Assembly: GCF_001613405.1 (NCBI RefSeq) | Contig: NZ_BDCH01000017.1 | Coordinates: 1 to 64,000 of the forward strand | DNA: 64,000 nt | Source of the DNA: Nocardia crassostreae | GTDB taxonomy: Bacteria; Actinomycetota; Actinomycetes; Mycobacteriales; Mycobacteriaceae | Direction: 5' to 3' | Shown: piece after piece, positions 8,294-18,793 of the stretch | Position numbering within the stretch: the first letter of the stretch is position 1 | Layout: each line of letters opens with the position of its first letter | The notes under the pieces: generated by a model | Databases searched by the model: none | What the model saw: the letters and a program-made list of their open reading frames with translations, nothing else | What the model was told of the DNA's origin: nothing | Program-made: the position numbers and the translations under genes

Positions 8294-10663
8294 TCAGGCG
8301 CGCACCCGGTCACGGTCGCGATCACGGTGCAGGCGGACATAGCGGAAGCGTTTGCCGACGCGGCGGCAGGCGATGGCCAGGGCCAGGCCTGCGGCGGAGC
8401 CCGTTGCGGCGCACGCGATTACGGAGGCCACGGTGGGTTCGTGGCCGAGCAGGATCCAGGATGCGCCCGCCGCCGCGATGCCCAGCAGGCCCGCCGAGAC
8501 CGTCAGGCCGAAGGTGGCGGCGAAGCGGGCGCTGCCGCGGCGGAGCGTGCGGGCATTGGATTCCGCGTACGCGACGGCGAAGAGCAGGAGCAGGGCCAGC
8601 GCGATGGCGGTGGCCGTGGTGGTGGCGCGCTGGGTGGTGTCGACGTCGAATTCGTACGTGGCGGTGGTGGTTCCGCCTCGTGACAGGGTCAGATGTGCGG
8701 TGAGGTCACCGGCGAGGACGTACTGGTTCACCGGGGCGGGTAGTTCGGCGACGGCCGGATTACCCGGTTGCAGCGGCGTGACCGCGCCGCCGACACCATT
8801 GCCCAGCACGCTCAGGCCGAGTTTCACCGAATCGGCGTCACCCCCGGAGATCTCGATCGGCACCGGTTTGGACAGGTCGAGCTCGACACTGCTCACGGCC
8901 GGGTCAACGCCCGCGATGCGAACCACACCGGCGGGCGGCGTATTCGACTCGGGAGCGGCACCGACCCCGAGCACGGCGACCCCACCGGCCACGACCGTAA
9001 GGACGGCCGCCGCCAGGAACGGCACCCGCGGTGAGGGCAGCGTGACCACCCGCTGGATCGGCACCAGATCACCGCGATCCACGTCGACGAGCCGAATCCC
9101 GTTGTGCTGCATCGGCTGCAAGGGGCGCACCCGCGCGGTCGGCACGGTGCGGAATCCGGCACCCGGCTGCCCCCAGCCGCTGCCCGGCGGTTGCTGCATG
9201 GGGTACCCGCCCGGCGGCGTCCCCTGCTGCGCCCGATACCCGCCGGGAGCCGCCTGCCGCGGCGGTCCATTTACCCTGTCCCGCCCCGGCGGCGGCCGCC
9301 CTGGCCGCAGATGATCCGGCCGCGCGGGCTGGGGCCGGATCATCTCGCTGTGCGGTGCGACGGGCTCACCCGCCCTGTGGGCCGCGGGCGCGGCACCCTG
9401 GGACCCCGCCCGACCAGAACCCTGATGTGCGGCGGGCTCACCCGCCCGGTGGGCGGCGGGCCCGCCACCGTGTTGTCCTGGGGCTGCGCCCGGTCGGGCC
9501 ACTCCGGGGCCGGTCCGCCGGTCGGGTTCCCTCGCGGGATAGGGCGGGGTGGGGGTGGATGGGCCGTGTTCCTGAACCGGTGCGCCGGGTGGTGGTGTCA
9601 GGTTCGGGTTGGAGGTGTCGCCGGATGGGGGGATCGAGGAGGGGGCGGTGGTGGCGTAGGGGTCGGGGAGGGGGCGGGGGGTGTGGGGTGGGCGGGGCAT
9701 CGGCCGGGGGGTGAGGACCGAGCGGGTGCCGCCCGTTGCGGCGGCGACGATGGTGTCGGCGCCGATCACTGGGATGCCTACGGGCGTGAGCCAATCCGCG
9801 CCCCAGCAGGAGACGGCGGGTTCGCCGAGGGCTATGCCGAAGGATTCGGCGGAGTCGAAACGGTTGACCGGGTCGGGGGCGAGGCCGTGCATGACGACCT
9901 CGGCAATGGCCTGGGGCACCGTGGGGGCGACCTCGTCGAGGGGTACGGGTTCGCCGTAGGCGTGCGCGAACAGGACCGCCAGGGCATCGGCGCCGGGCGG
10001 GAAGGGCAGCGTGCCGGAGAGCAGCTGGTAGAGCATGGTGGCCAGCGCGTAGACATCCGTGGAGGGCGAAAGCTGCTGGCCGCGAACCTGTTCCGGGGCG
10101 ATGTAGGACGGTGTGCCGACGATCTCCCCGGCGCGGGTCACCAACGTCTCGTCGCCGCCGACGATCTTGGCGATGCCGAAGTCGGTGAGCTTGAGCGTCC
10201 CATTGGCGGCGAACATGAGATTGGACGGCTTCACATCGCGGTGCAGTACCCCGTGCCGGTGCGCCGCATCCAGTCCGGCAGCGCAGGACAGCGCCACCGC
10301 GACGGCCGCCGTCGCCTCGAATCCGGCTGTGATGAACCGGCTCTCGACGGTTCCGCCGGGCAGGTACTCCAGCACCAGCAGGCACAGATCCTCGTGCTCG
10401 ATGTAGTCGTACACCGGCACCACGTGCGGATGGTCGAGCGCCGCCATGACCCGCGCTTCGTCCACGAACCGCCGCCGCACCTGCATATCGTCGGCGAACT
10501 GCGGCGGAATCTGTTTGATGGCGACCCGGCGGTGCAGGCCGCGATGCGTTCCGGCCAGCACGACCCCGCACCCACCGCGCCCGACCTGCCCGTCGATGTC
10601 GTATCCGGGCAGCGCCGCGCGCACCCGCCCGATATCGGTGCTGTTCAGATCCTTCACGCTCAT
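8294..10663 (-). CDS. Membrane Ser/Thr protein kinase, PknB-type kinase domain with multi-pass C-terminus
   Basis: A 789-residue Hanks-type kinase. Kinase domain about residues 20-275: glycine loop VGRGGCGVV, Lys in RVAIKQIPP, catalytic loop LHRDVKPSNLM, magnesium loop LTDFGIAK, and YIAPEQ. A Pro/Gly-rich linker follows (~290-500). Then a transmembrane helix (FLAAAVLTVVAGGVAVLGVG), about 115 extracytoplasmic residues of beta character, and three more hydrophobic segments near the C-terminus. This differs from PknB, which has one helix and PASTA repeats. Its ATG overlaps the stop of the upstream membrane-protein gene (ATGA, 10660-10663), so the two are probably co-translated partners. All catalytic residues look intact. 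Confidence 0.88.
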   Translation of the reverse strand: MSVKDLNSTDIGRVRAALPGYDIDGQVGRGGCGVVLAGTHRGLHRRVAIKQIPPQFADDMQVRRRFVDEARVMAALDHPHVVPVYDYIEHEDLCLLVLEYLPGGTVESRFITAGFEATAAVAVALSCAAGLDAAHRHGVLHRDVKPSNLMFAANGTLKLTDFGIAKIVGGDETLVTRAGEIVGTPSYIAPEQVRGQQLSPSTDVYALATMLYQLLSGTLPFPPGADALAVLFAHAYGEPVPLDEVAPTVPQAIAEVVMHGLAPDPVNRFDSAESFGIALGEPAVSCWGADWLTPVGIPVIGADTIVAAATGGTRSVLTPRPMPRPPHTPRPLPDPYATTAPSSIPPSGDTSNPNLTPPPGAPVQEHGPSTPTPPYPAREPDRRTGPGVARPGAAPGQHGGGPAAHRAGEPAAHQGSGRAGSQGAAPAAHRAGEPVAPHSEMIRPQPARPDHLRPGRPPPGRDRVNGPPRQAAPGGYRAQQGTPPGGYPMQQPPGSGWGQPGAGFRTVPTARVRPLQPMQHNGIRLVDVDRGDLVPIQRVVTLPSPRVPFLAAAVLTVVAGGVAVLGVGAAPESNTPPAGVVRIAGVDPAVSSVELDLSKPVPIEISGGDADSVKLGLSVLGNGVGGAVTPLQPGNPAVAELPAPVNQYVLAGDLTAHLTLSRGGTTTATYEFDVDTTQRATTTATAIALALLLLFAVAYAESNARTLRRGSARFAATFGLTVSAGLLGIAAAGASWILLGHEPTVASVIACAATGSAAGLALAIACRRVGKRFRYVRLHRDRDRDRVRA

Positions 10664-11823
10664 CCGACCGCGCCCCCCGGTCGCAGTCTGTGCGTCCCAC
10701 CCGGCCCGGTGCGGATCGTCGGCTCCTCGGAGGGGTCACCGATTACTTTGTGCGGCTGAGCATCTCGCCCGATGGTCACATCGTCGGGACCGCCCACCGC
10801 GGGCCCGAAGACCGCGGTGCCCGAACGCCCGACGGGATACCGGGGCGGCCCCGCGCCAGGCGCCGCGGCCGGATCGGGTGCGCCGCCGGGATATCCGGGT
10901 CCGTGGTGACGCGGCGCGCCCGGATCGGGGTGGCCGCCGACCGGATAGCCCTGCGCGCCCAGGTTCCAGGCGACGGTCAAGTCCTCGGCGCCCGCCGGAT
11001 AGCCTTGCGCGGCATCGAGTTCGCGGGCGGCGGCGAGTTCATCGGCGTCCAAGCCGAGATCGTCCTCGTCGCGCGGGGTGGGTGAGAGGTAACCGGCGAG
11101 GAAGAACACGGTGGCGGTGACGCCCGCCAGGGCCAGCCACAGCCCGGTGCCGGGCACCCACCAGCGGATGATCGAAGCGGTGAAGCCCGCCATCAGCCCG
11201 ATCCCGACGCCGGGAGCCAGCAGCCGTAGCCCGCGCTGCCAGCGGTTGGCGGCAAGCCGGTGCCGCGCCACCGTCAGAGCGGCATCGGTGATGGCGAGCG
11301 CGGTGAGCACCGCCAGGATGATGCCGAACAGCCCGTACACCGACAGCAGTGAACCGCGCACATCGATGACGGTCGCCACGCTGGTGATCGGATCGCCGTT
11401 CGAGCCGATGAGCGTCAGATCGGAGCCGATCAGCCCGGTGGCCTGCCCGTCGAGCCCGGCCGGATCGAGGCGGTAGGTGAGCTTCTCGGTTTTGCCCGCC
11501 GCCACGGTCAATTCGACCGAGGTCGAGTAGGAGAAGAAGTTCAGCCCGAGCACATGCCCGGCGAGATCCACGCGCCGGATCGTCACCGGATTCGCGGAGC
11601 CATTGGTGATCTCGACGGTGACCTCGGTGACCTTGGCGGGATCCAGACGCACCGGATTCTGCGCGTTCGCTCCGGCAATGGCGCGCCCGTCCATGGTGGC
11701 GGTGGCGCTCACCGAACCCTCGGCCACCGCCGGTCCGGACCCGAACAATGTTGCCGCACCCCACAATCCAAGTACGGCGAGAAGTGTCACGACGGCTTTC
11801 CGGAGCGGGTGACGGCTGATCAT
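10660..11823 (-). CDS. Membrane protein with signal peptide and beta-rich ectodomain, kinase-operon component
   Basis: A 387-residue protein from ATG 11823, which overlaps the upstream stop in ATGA; a longer reading to 11979 would run through the upstream gene. A signal sequence (LRKAVVTLLAVLGLWGAATL, then GPAVAEG) leads to about 120 residues of extracellular beta-sandwich character (TVEITNGSANPVTIRRVD, VELTVAAGKTEKLTYRLDP). Four hydrophobic segments follow (LLSVYGLFGIILAVLTALAI and later ones), then an acidic/Gly-Pro cytoplasmic tail ending in IGDPSEEPTIRTGPGGTH, which contains threonines a kinase could use. No named family recognised. Middle gene of the Cys-repeat protein/membrane protein/kinase operon. 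Confidence 0.75.
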   Translation of the reverse strand: MISRHPLRKAVVTLLAVLGLWGAATLFGSGPAVAEGSVSATATMDGRAIAGANAQNPVRLDPAKVTEVTVEITNGSANPVTIRRVDLAGHVLGLNFFSYSTSVELTVAAGKTEKLTYRLDPAGLDGQATGLIGSDLTLIGSNGDPITSVATVIDVRGSLLSVYGLFGIILAVLTALAITDAALTVARHRLAANRWQRGLRLLAPGVGIGLMAGFTASIIRWWVPGTGLWLALAGVTATVFFLAGYLSPTPRDEDDLGLDADELAAARELDAAQGYPAGAEDLTVAWNLGAQGYPVGGHPDPGAPRHHGPGYPGGAPDPAAAPGAGPPRYPVGRSGTAVFGPAVGGPDDVTIGRDAQPHKVIGDPSEEPTIRTGPGGTHRLRPGGAVG

Positions 11824-13397
11824 CGGGGCCTCCGGGCGGGCAGGTGGGATACCAGGCGGTGGCCGTAGAACCAGCCGCCGATGAGCAGGAAGAACAGCAG
11901 GACGGTCGCGGTCGCCACGCCGCCGCCGACCCGGCTGACGAGCACGACGTCCAGGGCCGCGGCGAGCTTGACACCGCATTCGGCGGTCACCTGGTGATGG
12001 CCGATCTCGGTGGCTCCGGTCGGCAGCGTCGCGTCGAAGACGCCGTCCGATCCGGCGCGGGTGTCGGCGACCTTGGTGTCGCCGATCGAAAGCTGCACCT
12101 GCGCACCGGGATCGCAGCCGCGCCCGGTGGCGGTGACCTCGGTGCCGGGTATCGCGGCGGGCGGATCCAATTCGAGCCCGGTGGTCACGGCCGGGTTCGG
12201 GAAGACGTCATTGGAGCCCGGATTCGTGGGCTCCGGCTGACCGGTATTCGGATCCGGCTGCGCCGGTTGGCCGCCGGGATTCGTGATGTCGCCGGGGTTT
12301 CCGGAGCCCGGATTCGTCCCGGGATCGGTGCCGGGGTTGGTCCCGCCGCCGCACTGTCCATTGGACGGTTTCACGCTCCCGTCCGGGCACTTCTCCGGCA
12401 CCGTCGGGCACTGCCCGTTCGCGGGCTTCACGCTCCCGTCTGCGCAATACTCCACCGGCTTCGTCAGGCACTGCCCGTTCGACGGCTTGTCACTGCCATC
12501 CGAGCACTTTTCCGGCACCGTCGGGCACTGGCCGTTCGCGGGCTTCACACTCCCGTCCGAGCAGTACTCCACCGGCTTCGGGCACTCCCCGTTGGACGGC
12601 TTCGCACTGCCATCCGAGCAATACTCCACCGGTTTCGGGCACTGCCCATTCGACGGCTTCACACTGCCATCCGAGCAATACTCCACCGGCTTGGGGCACT
12701 CCCCGTGTGACGGCTTCACGCTCCCGTCCGAGCAGTACTCGATCGGCTTCGGGCATACCCCGTTCGACGGTTTGACGCTGCCGTCCCAGCAGTACTCGAT
12801 CGGGGCGGGGCATTCTCCGTACGAGGGTTTCAGGCTGCCGTCGGAGCAGTATTCCGGTGTGACTCCCCCGCAGGACGGCTGTCCCCAGTCACCGCACTGG
12901 GGTGTCGATCCGGAGCCGTCCGGGTATTCCCCGTCCGGGTTTCCGCAGGAGGTTCCGCACGGTTGCTGCTGGCCGGGGCCGTCCGAGGTGCCGGAACCGT
13001 CGTCCGGGTACTGGTTCGAATCACAGCCGCCGCCACTACAGTCCCCGCCGGTGGTGCCGGGATAGCTGCCGCCGTCCTGGGTTCCGCCGCCGTCCTCGGG
13101 TTGCGCCGGGACGGTGGTCACCGGGGCGCTGGTGGCGACCGGTGAAATCATCGTGGCGGGAGGCGGATTCACCGGCAGCTGGGCCTGCGGTTGGTCGGCC
13201 GGTGTGGTGAACGGTATGGCGGGAATGGCGATTCCGGGCCCGGCCGCGCCCATGGCGGCGGGTACGGCAATGGTGAACAGGGCGGCCAAGAGCGCGAGAA
13301 TCCGGGCGGTGCGGTTCGAATACCGCTCGCCGCGTGGCGGTTTCGCCTGCCGGTGACGAGCCCCGGCACGCCGACCGTATTGTGCACGTGTCATCAT
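11820..13397 (-). CDS. Surface protein with nine Cys-pair repeats, Ig-like domain and C-terminal membrane anchor
   Basis: A 525-residue protein. A hydrophobic N-terminal segment (residues ~31-52) serves as signal or anchor, followed by a Pro/Gly/Asp-rich region with several cysteines. Residues 181-349 are nine repeats of about 19 residues with consensus EYCSDGSVKPSNGQCPKPV, each with two cysteines spaced 12 apart. A linker of NPG repeats, an Ig-like beta domain (~395-490) and a C-terminal helix (VATATVLLFFLLIGGWFYG) with basic tail follow. The layout is that of a wall-spanning stalk. It is the first gene of the coupled operon ending in the kinase, so I infer a sensor or ligand-binding role. 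The repeat family is not one I can name. Confidence 0.78.
   Translation of the reverse strand: MMTRAQYGRRAGARHRQAKPPRGERYSNRTARILALLAALFTIAVPAAMGAAGPGIAIPAIPFTTPADQPQAQLPVNPPPATMISPVATSAPVTTVPAQPEDGGGTQDGGSYPGTTGGDCSGGGCDSNQYPDDGSGTSDGPGQQQPCGTSCGNPDGEYPDGSGSTPQCGDWGQPSCGGVTPEYCSDGSLKPSYGECPAPIEYCWDGSVKPSNGVCPKPIEYCSDGSVKPSHGECPKPVEYCSDGSVKPSNGQCPKPVEYCSDGSAKPSNGECPKPVEYCSDGSVKPANGQCPTVPEKCSDGSDKPSNGQCLTKPVEYCADGSVKPANGQCPTVPEKCPDGSVKPSNGQCGGGTNPGTDPGTNPGSGNPGDITNPGGQPAQPDPNTGQPEPTNPGSNDVFPNPAVTTGLELDPPAAIPGTEVTATGRGCDPGAQVQLSIGDTKVADTRAGSDGVFDATLPTGATEIGHHQVTAECGVKLAAALDVVLVSRVGGGVATATVLLFFLLIGGWFYGHRLVSHLPARRPR
12351..12857 (-). repeat. Tandem 57-bp coding repeats (nine units)
   Basis: The DNA encoding residues 181-349 of the surface protein consists of nine units, mostly 57 nt; unit 7 is one codon longer. 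Middle units are nearly identical at protein level (EYCSDGSVKPSNGQCPKPV), while units 6 and 8 share PANGQCPTVP and units 7 and 9 start with EKC, indicating duplication of a two-unit block. Copy number is likely variable between strains. Confidence 0.85.
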
Positions 13398-13643
13398 CCG
13401 GCGTGACCTCGCTCGTTCGATGGTACGACCCGGAACCCCCGCTGCGGAGACTTCTCACCCAGCCTTTACCTGCTGGACGCCAACCGCATTGGACCCCCTG
13501 GCCGATTGGGCGACTACGTGAAACCGTCGCCCCCTATATCGCGGACGCGGGGCGCAATGTTCATGCGTTCGGCAGAATCCGAAGGCCACGGCATACCATC
13601 GACCGGGGTACCGACTGAGACAGCCGCTTCCACCGAGAGGACA

Positions 13644-15949
<2,306 letters not shown>

Positions 15950-15953
<4 letters not shown>

Positions 15954-16762
15954 GCCGAGTCACCGCCCGCCGCCCCACGCTGCGCATCTCACCCGAGGGA
16001 ACGATTCAGCGTCCCGACACCCTGGCCGTCGAGGAGCCGCTGGAGATCCGCACGCGCGGAGAATCCCTGGCGGTCACCATGCGCACGCCCGGCGCGGATA
16101 TCTACCTGATCCACGGTTTCCTCTTCAGCGAGGGCATCATCGCCTCCGCCGAGGACATCGTGACCGCCCGCTAATGCGCCGGTACCGACGAGAACGGCCG
16201 GAACACCTACAACGTGCTCGACGTCCAGCTCCACACCCCGGTCCCGATCACCCCGCGCAATTTCCTGACCAACAGCGCCTGTGGCCTCTGCGGCAAGACG
16301 GCCCTGGACGAGGTCCGCACCCGCACCCGCTACCCCCTCCCCGCCGACTCCCCCGTTCTCGAGGTCGACACCCTCGCCGAACTGCCCACCGAACTCCGTT
16401 CCCGCCAACAGGTTTTCGACGCCACCGGCGGCCTGCACGCGGCCGGGCTCTTCACCGCCGACGGCGCCGCCCTGGTCGTGCGCGAGGACGTCGGCCGCCA
16501 CAATGCCGTGGACAAGGTCATCGGCTGGGCCCTGCCCGAAAACCGGCTCCCGGCACACGATCTCGTCCTCATGGTCAGCGGCCGCGCATCGTTCGAACTG
16601 GTCCAGAAGGCGGTCATGGCGGGCATTCCCGTCCTGGGAGCCGTCTCCGCCCCCAGTTCCCTGGCCGTGGACCTGGCCATCGACGCGGGCCTCACCCTCG
16701 TGGGCTTCCTCCGCGGCGACACCATGAACGCGTACTCCGGCGCCGAACGCCTCGCCCTCTAA
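15950..16762 (+). pseudogene. fdhD: fdhD, formate dehydrogenase accessory sulfurtransferase, interrupted by in-frame TAA
   Basis: Reading from ATG 15950 gives an FdhD protein of 270 residues, except that codon 75 (16172-16174) is TAA. The frame continues without shift: before it, EDIVTAR; after it, CAGTDENGRNTYNVLDVQL. Family members usually have Tyr before CAGT, so TAC or TAT to TAA is a one-base change. Downstream, the conserved SACGLCGK carries the two sulfur-transferring cysteines, and DVGRHNAVDKVIGWAL is the family signature. FdhD passes sulfur from IscS to the molybdenum cofactor of the adjacent oxidoreductase. As written, no functional product is made unless the stop is read through or the base is wrong. 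Confidence 0.85.
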
Positions 16763-16777
16763 TCCGAAACATCCACG

Positions 16778-16830
16778 ACCGGGAACTGGTGGCGGGGGCT
16801 TCTCGCGCGATACCGCCACCAGTTCCCGGT
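16778..16830. repeat. Dispersed palindromic element, copy 2
   Basis: Arms ACCGGGAACTGGTGGC (16778-16793) and GCCACCAGTTCCCGGT (16815-16830) are perfect, extend by two more pairs (GG/CC) inward, and flank the same 21-nt interval as copies 1 and 3. The spacer shares CTTCTCG with copy 3. It starts 15 nt after the fdhD stop. Confidence 0.85.
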
Positions 16831-16904
16831 GATCGCACGTCCAGGAATCCCACGGAGTAGCTCACGGTGTGTGGTGGGCACGAGGTCCTTGCTAGGCTGC
16901 GGAC

Positions 16905-16918
16905 TAGAACACGTTTCA
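16905..16918. promoter_or_regulatory. KstR-type operator upstream of the steroid isomerase
   Basis: TAGAACACGTTTCA matches, without mismatch, the KstR consensus as I remember it (T-nn-AAC-nn-GTT-nn-A). KstR is the TetR repressor of cholesterol catabolism in mycobacteria, rhodococci and nocardiae. The site lies 17 nt before the GTG start of a gene whose product is a steroid isomerase, so motif and gene function support each other. Confidence 0.75.
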
Positions 16919-16935
16919 ATCGAGTGGGAGTCGTC

Positions 16936-17307
16936 GTGGCAGTGCAGCCTCATGATGTGGTCGAACAGTACGTGAAGTTGGTGGCCACGGGGCCTACCGA
17001 GGAGATCGTGGCGTTGTATGCCGCCGATGCGGTGGTGGAGGATCCGATCGGCAGCGAGCGGCGGCACGGGCACGAGAAGATCCGGGAGCTGTACACGGCG
17101 CTGGAGAATCTGGAGCGCGAGACCGAGTTGCACACCGTCAAGGTGAACGGCAAGCATGCCGCGGTGTCGTTCACGCTGGTCACGACGTTCAACGGGCAGA
17201 AGATGACGCTGTCGCCCATCGACGTGATGGAGTTCGACGAGAACGGCAAGATCGTGCTCATGCGCGCCTACTGGGGACCCGAGGATCTGAAGATGGAGCA
17301 GATCTAG
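16936..17307 (+). CDS. Steroid delta-5-3-ketoisomerase (SnoaL-like/NTF2 fold)
   Basis: A 123-residue NTF2-fold protein, the standard length for ketosteroid isomerases. It follows the Pseudomonas putida enzyme closely: EQYVKLV (Tyr12), ALYAADAVVEDPIGS (Asp36) and SPIDVMEFDENGKI (Asp96) match catalytic Tyr16, Asp40 and Asp103, and MRAYWGPEDLKM matches the C-terminal block. The enzyme shifts the double bond of 3-oxo-delta-5 steroids to delta-4. The frame is open from 16867, but GTG 16936 is preceded by GGGAG at 5-nt spacing and gives the family length. A KstR-type operator sits upstream, arguing for induction with sterol catabolism. No other steroid genes are in the window. Confidence 0.85.
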   Translation: MAVQPHDVVEQYVKLVATGPTEEIVALYAADAVVEDPIGSERRHGHEKIRELYTALENLERETELHTVKVNGKHAAVSFTLVTTFNGQKMTLSPIDVMEFDENGKIVLMRAYWGPEDLKMEQI

Positions 17308-17380
17308 CGCGGGTGCTTGTTACCGCCCGTCGCGCGAATTACCTTGAGCACAGAGCGATTCGGCGATGGGAGCAGGGCCG

Positions 17381-17947
17381 ATGCGGATCTCGTTTCGCGG
17401 CACCGGGGACGGCATCAATGTGCGCATGCGGCTGGAGGTGAACCGGCGGCGCTGGCTGGCCCTGCTCATCATGCTGGGCATACTGGCGGCGCAGGGCATC
17501 CTCATCGGCTTGTGGGCGGTACTCGCGCCCCGCTCGTTCTATGAAGATTTCCCGGGCTTCGGCCTGCACTGGGTGAGCCCGGACGGGCCGTTCAACCATC
17601 ATCTGGTCGGCGATGTCGGGGCGTTCTTCCTGGCCCTCGGGGCAATCTCCGCGTTCGCGCTGTACTACCGGGACAGCATGATCGGACGCGCGGCCGGGCT
17701 CGGCTGGCTGGTGTTCGGGGTGCCGCATTTCATCTATCACGTGGCGCACCGGCCCGAGGCCATGAGCACCGGCAGTTATGTATTCAGCCTGATCAGCACC
17801 CTGATTCCGACCGCCCTGGGCCTGGCCTGCCTGCTCGTCGCACCCCGCGAACGCCACCCCGTCCCCGAACCCGCCCCGATGAACATCCGCTTCCCCCGCC
17901 GCCGGACCACCGACACCACCCGCCGCCGCGGCCCCTCGAACCGCTGA
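17381..17947 (+). CDS. Four-helix integral membrane protein, unknown function
   Basis: A 188-residue membrane protein with four predicted helices: WLALLIMLGILAAQGILIGL, a segment around VGDVGAFFLALGAISAFAL, LGWLVFGVPHFIYHVAH, and YVFSLISTLIPTALGLACLL. The C-terminus is short and basic (RRRTTDTTRRRG), probably cytoplasmic. ATG 17381 is preferred over 17366 because GGGAG lies 8 nt upstream of it. It follows the isomerase gene by 73 nt and could share its transcript, but no sequence feature ties it to steroids. Family not recognised beyond a general resemblance to small actinobacterial membrane proteins. Confidence 0.7.
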   Translation: MRISFRGTGDGINVRMRLEVNRRRWLALLIMLGILAAQGILIGLWAVLAPRSFYEDFPGFGLHWVSPDGPFNHHLVGDVGAFFLALGAISAFALYYRDSMIGRAAGLGWLVFGVPHFIYHVAHRPEAMSTGSYVFSLISTLIPTALGLACLLVAPRERHPVPEPAPMNIRFPRRRTTDTTRRRGPSNR

Positions 17948-18193
17948 ATTCTCCCCTCTCGCACCGTCGTAACAGCTGAAGCCGCCGCGCCGATTCTCGA
18001 AATATCGGAGTGAAGGTTCAATGGCGAACCACGGGGGATCAGCGTCGATCCCCGGCAATGGGCACGATCGGCCACACCGACCGTCACCAACTCCGCGACC
18101 GACAACCGGATACCGATGAGTTCACGGCGCGCCCCTCGTCAGAGCAGGTGAGACCGCCCGCATCAGGCGGGTGAGCAGTCACAGGAGCACGTC

Positions 18194-18680
18194 ATGGAAC
18201 GCTCGGTCACCCAGTTCGTCACGCTCGACGGTGTTTATCAGGCGCCGGGCGGGCCGGAGGAAGACACCACCGGGGGATTCACACACGGGGGCTGGTCGGC
18301 GCCCTTTGATGACGAACCGGCTCATTGACCTGCCGAAGTATGTCGCCACTCGCACCCTCGAGCGGGGCGACTGGGCGAATACCGAGCTGCTGCACGGGGA
18401 TCTGGTGAAAGAGGTCACCGAGCTCGAGGCTCGGCCCGGGCGCGAACTGCAGGTGCACGGTAGCGGCAATCTCGCGCAGACGTTGCTTGCGAACGGCCTG
18501 GTCGACACGCTGAACATCCTGACTTTTCCGGTTGTGCCGGGTACGGGTAAGCGGTTTTTCGCCGAGGGTGCTCAGCCGACCGGTTTCGCGCTCACCGAAT
18601 CCCGTACGACGTCGACGGGTGTCGTGATCGGGACGTACCGCAAGCAGGGCGCGCCGGTTTACGGCGATTTCGGCGCCTGA
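18194..18680 (+). pseudogene. Dihydrofolate reductase-like (RibD C-terminal domain) gene with internal deletion
   Basis: Two parts of one gene lie in different frames. From ATG 18194 (AGGAG 6 nt upstream) the product begins VTQFVTLDGVYQAPGGPEED and runs to PFDDE, a normal YyaP/YwjB-type reductase N-terminus, then stops at once. From about 18315 another frame continues NRLIDLPKYVATRTLERGDW and ends normally, through ELQVHGSGNLAQTLLANGLV and LTFPVVPGTGKRFF. The roughly 60-70 residues normally between (containing the GRKTYE-like motif) are missing. The junction is near GATGACGAACCGGCTC. The product cannot form the nucleotide-binding core. Confidence 0.85.
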
Positions 18681-18793
18681 TGGCGTATCGGCGGACGTGA
18701 GTGTGACGCAGGGAATATCCATCGGCCGTCACGTCCGGCGGCAGTGTCACGTCCAAGGGGTAGCAGCACACCCTCGGATCGAAGGAGACCGCA

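Noticed and set aside
12351..12857. CRISPR-like array
   Set aside because: The regular 57-bp repeats have no unique spacers, are in frame, and encode a continuous Cys-pair repeat protein; no cas genes are near.
18021..18119. A 32-codon ORF (MANHGGSASIPGNGH...) before the reductase pseudogene
   Set aside because: Weak AAGG site and no similarity I can name; too short to support.
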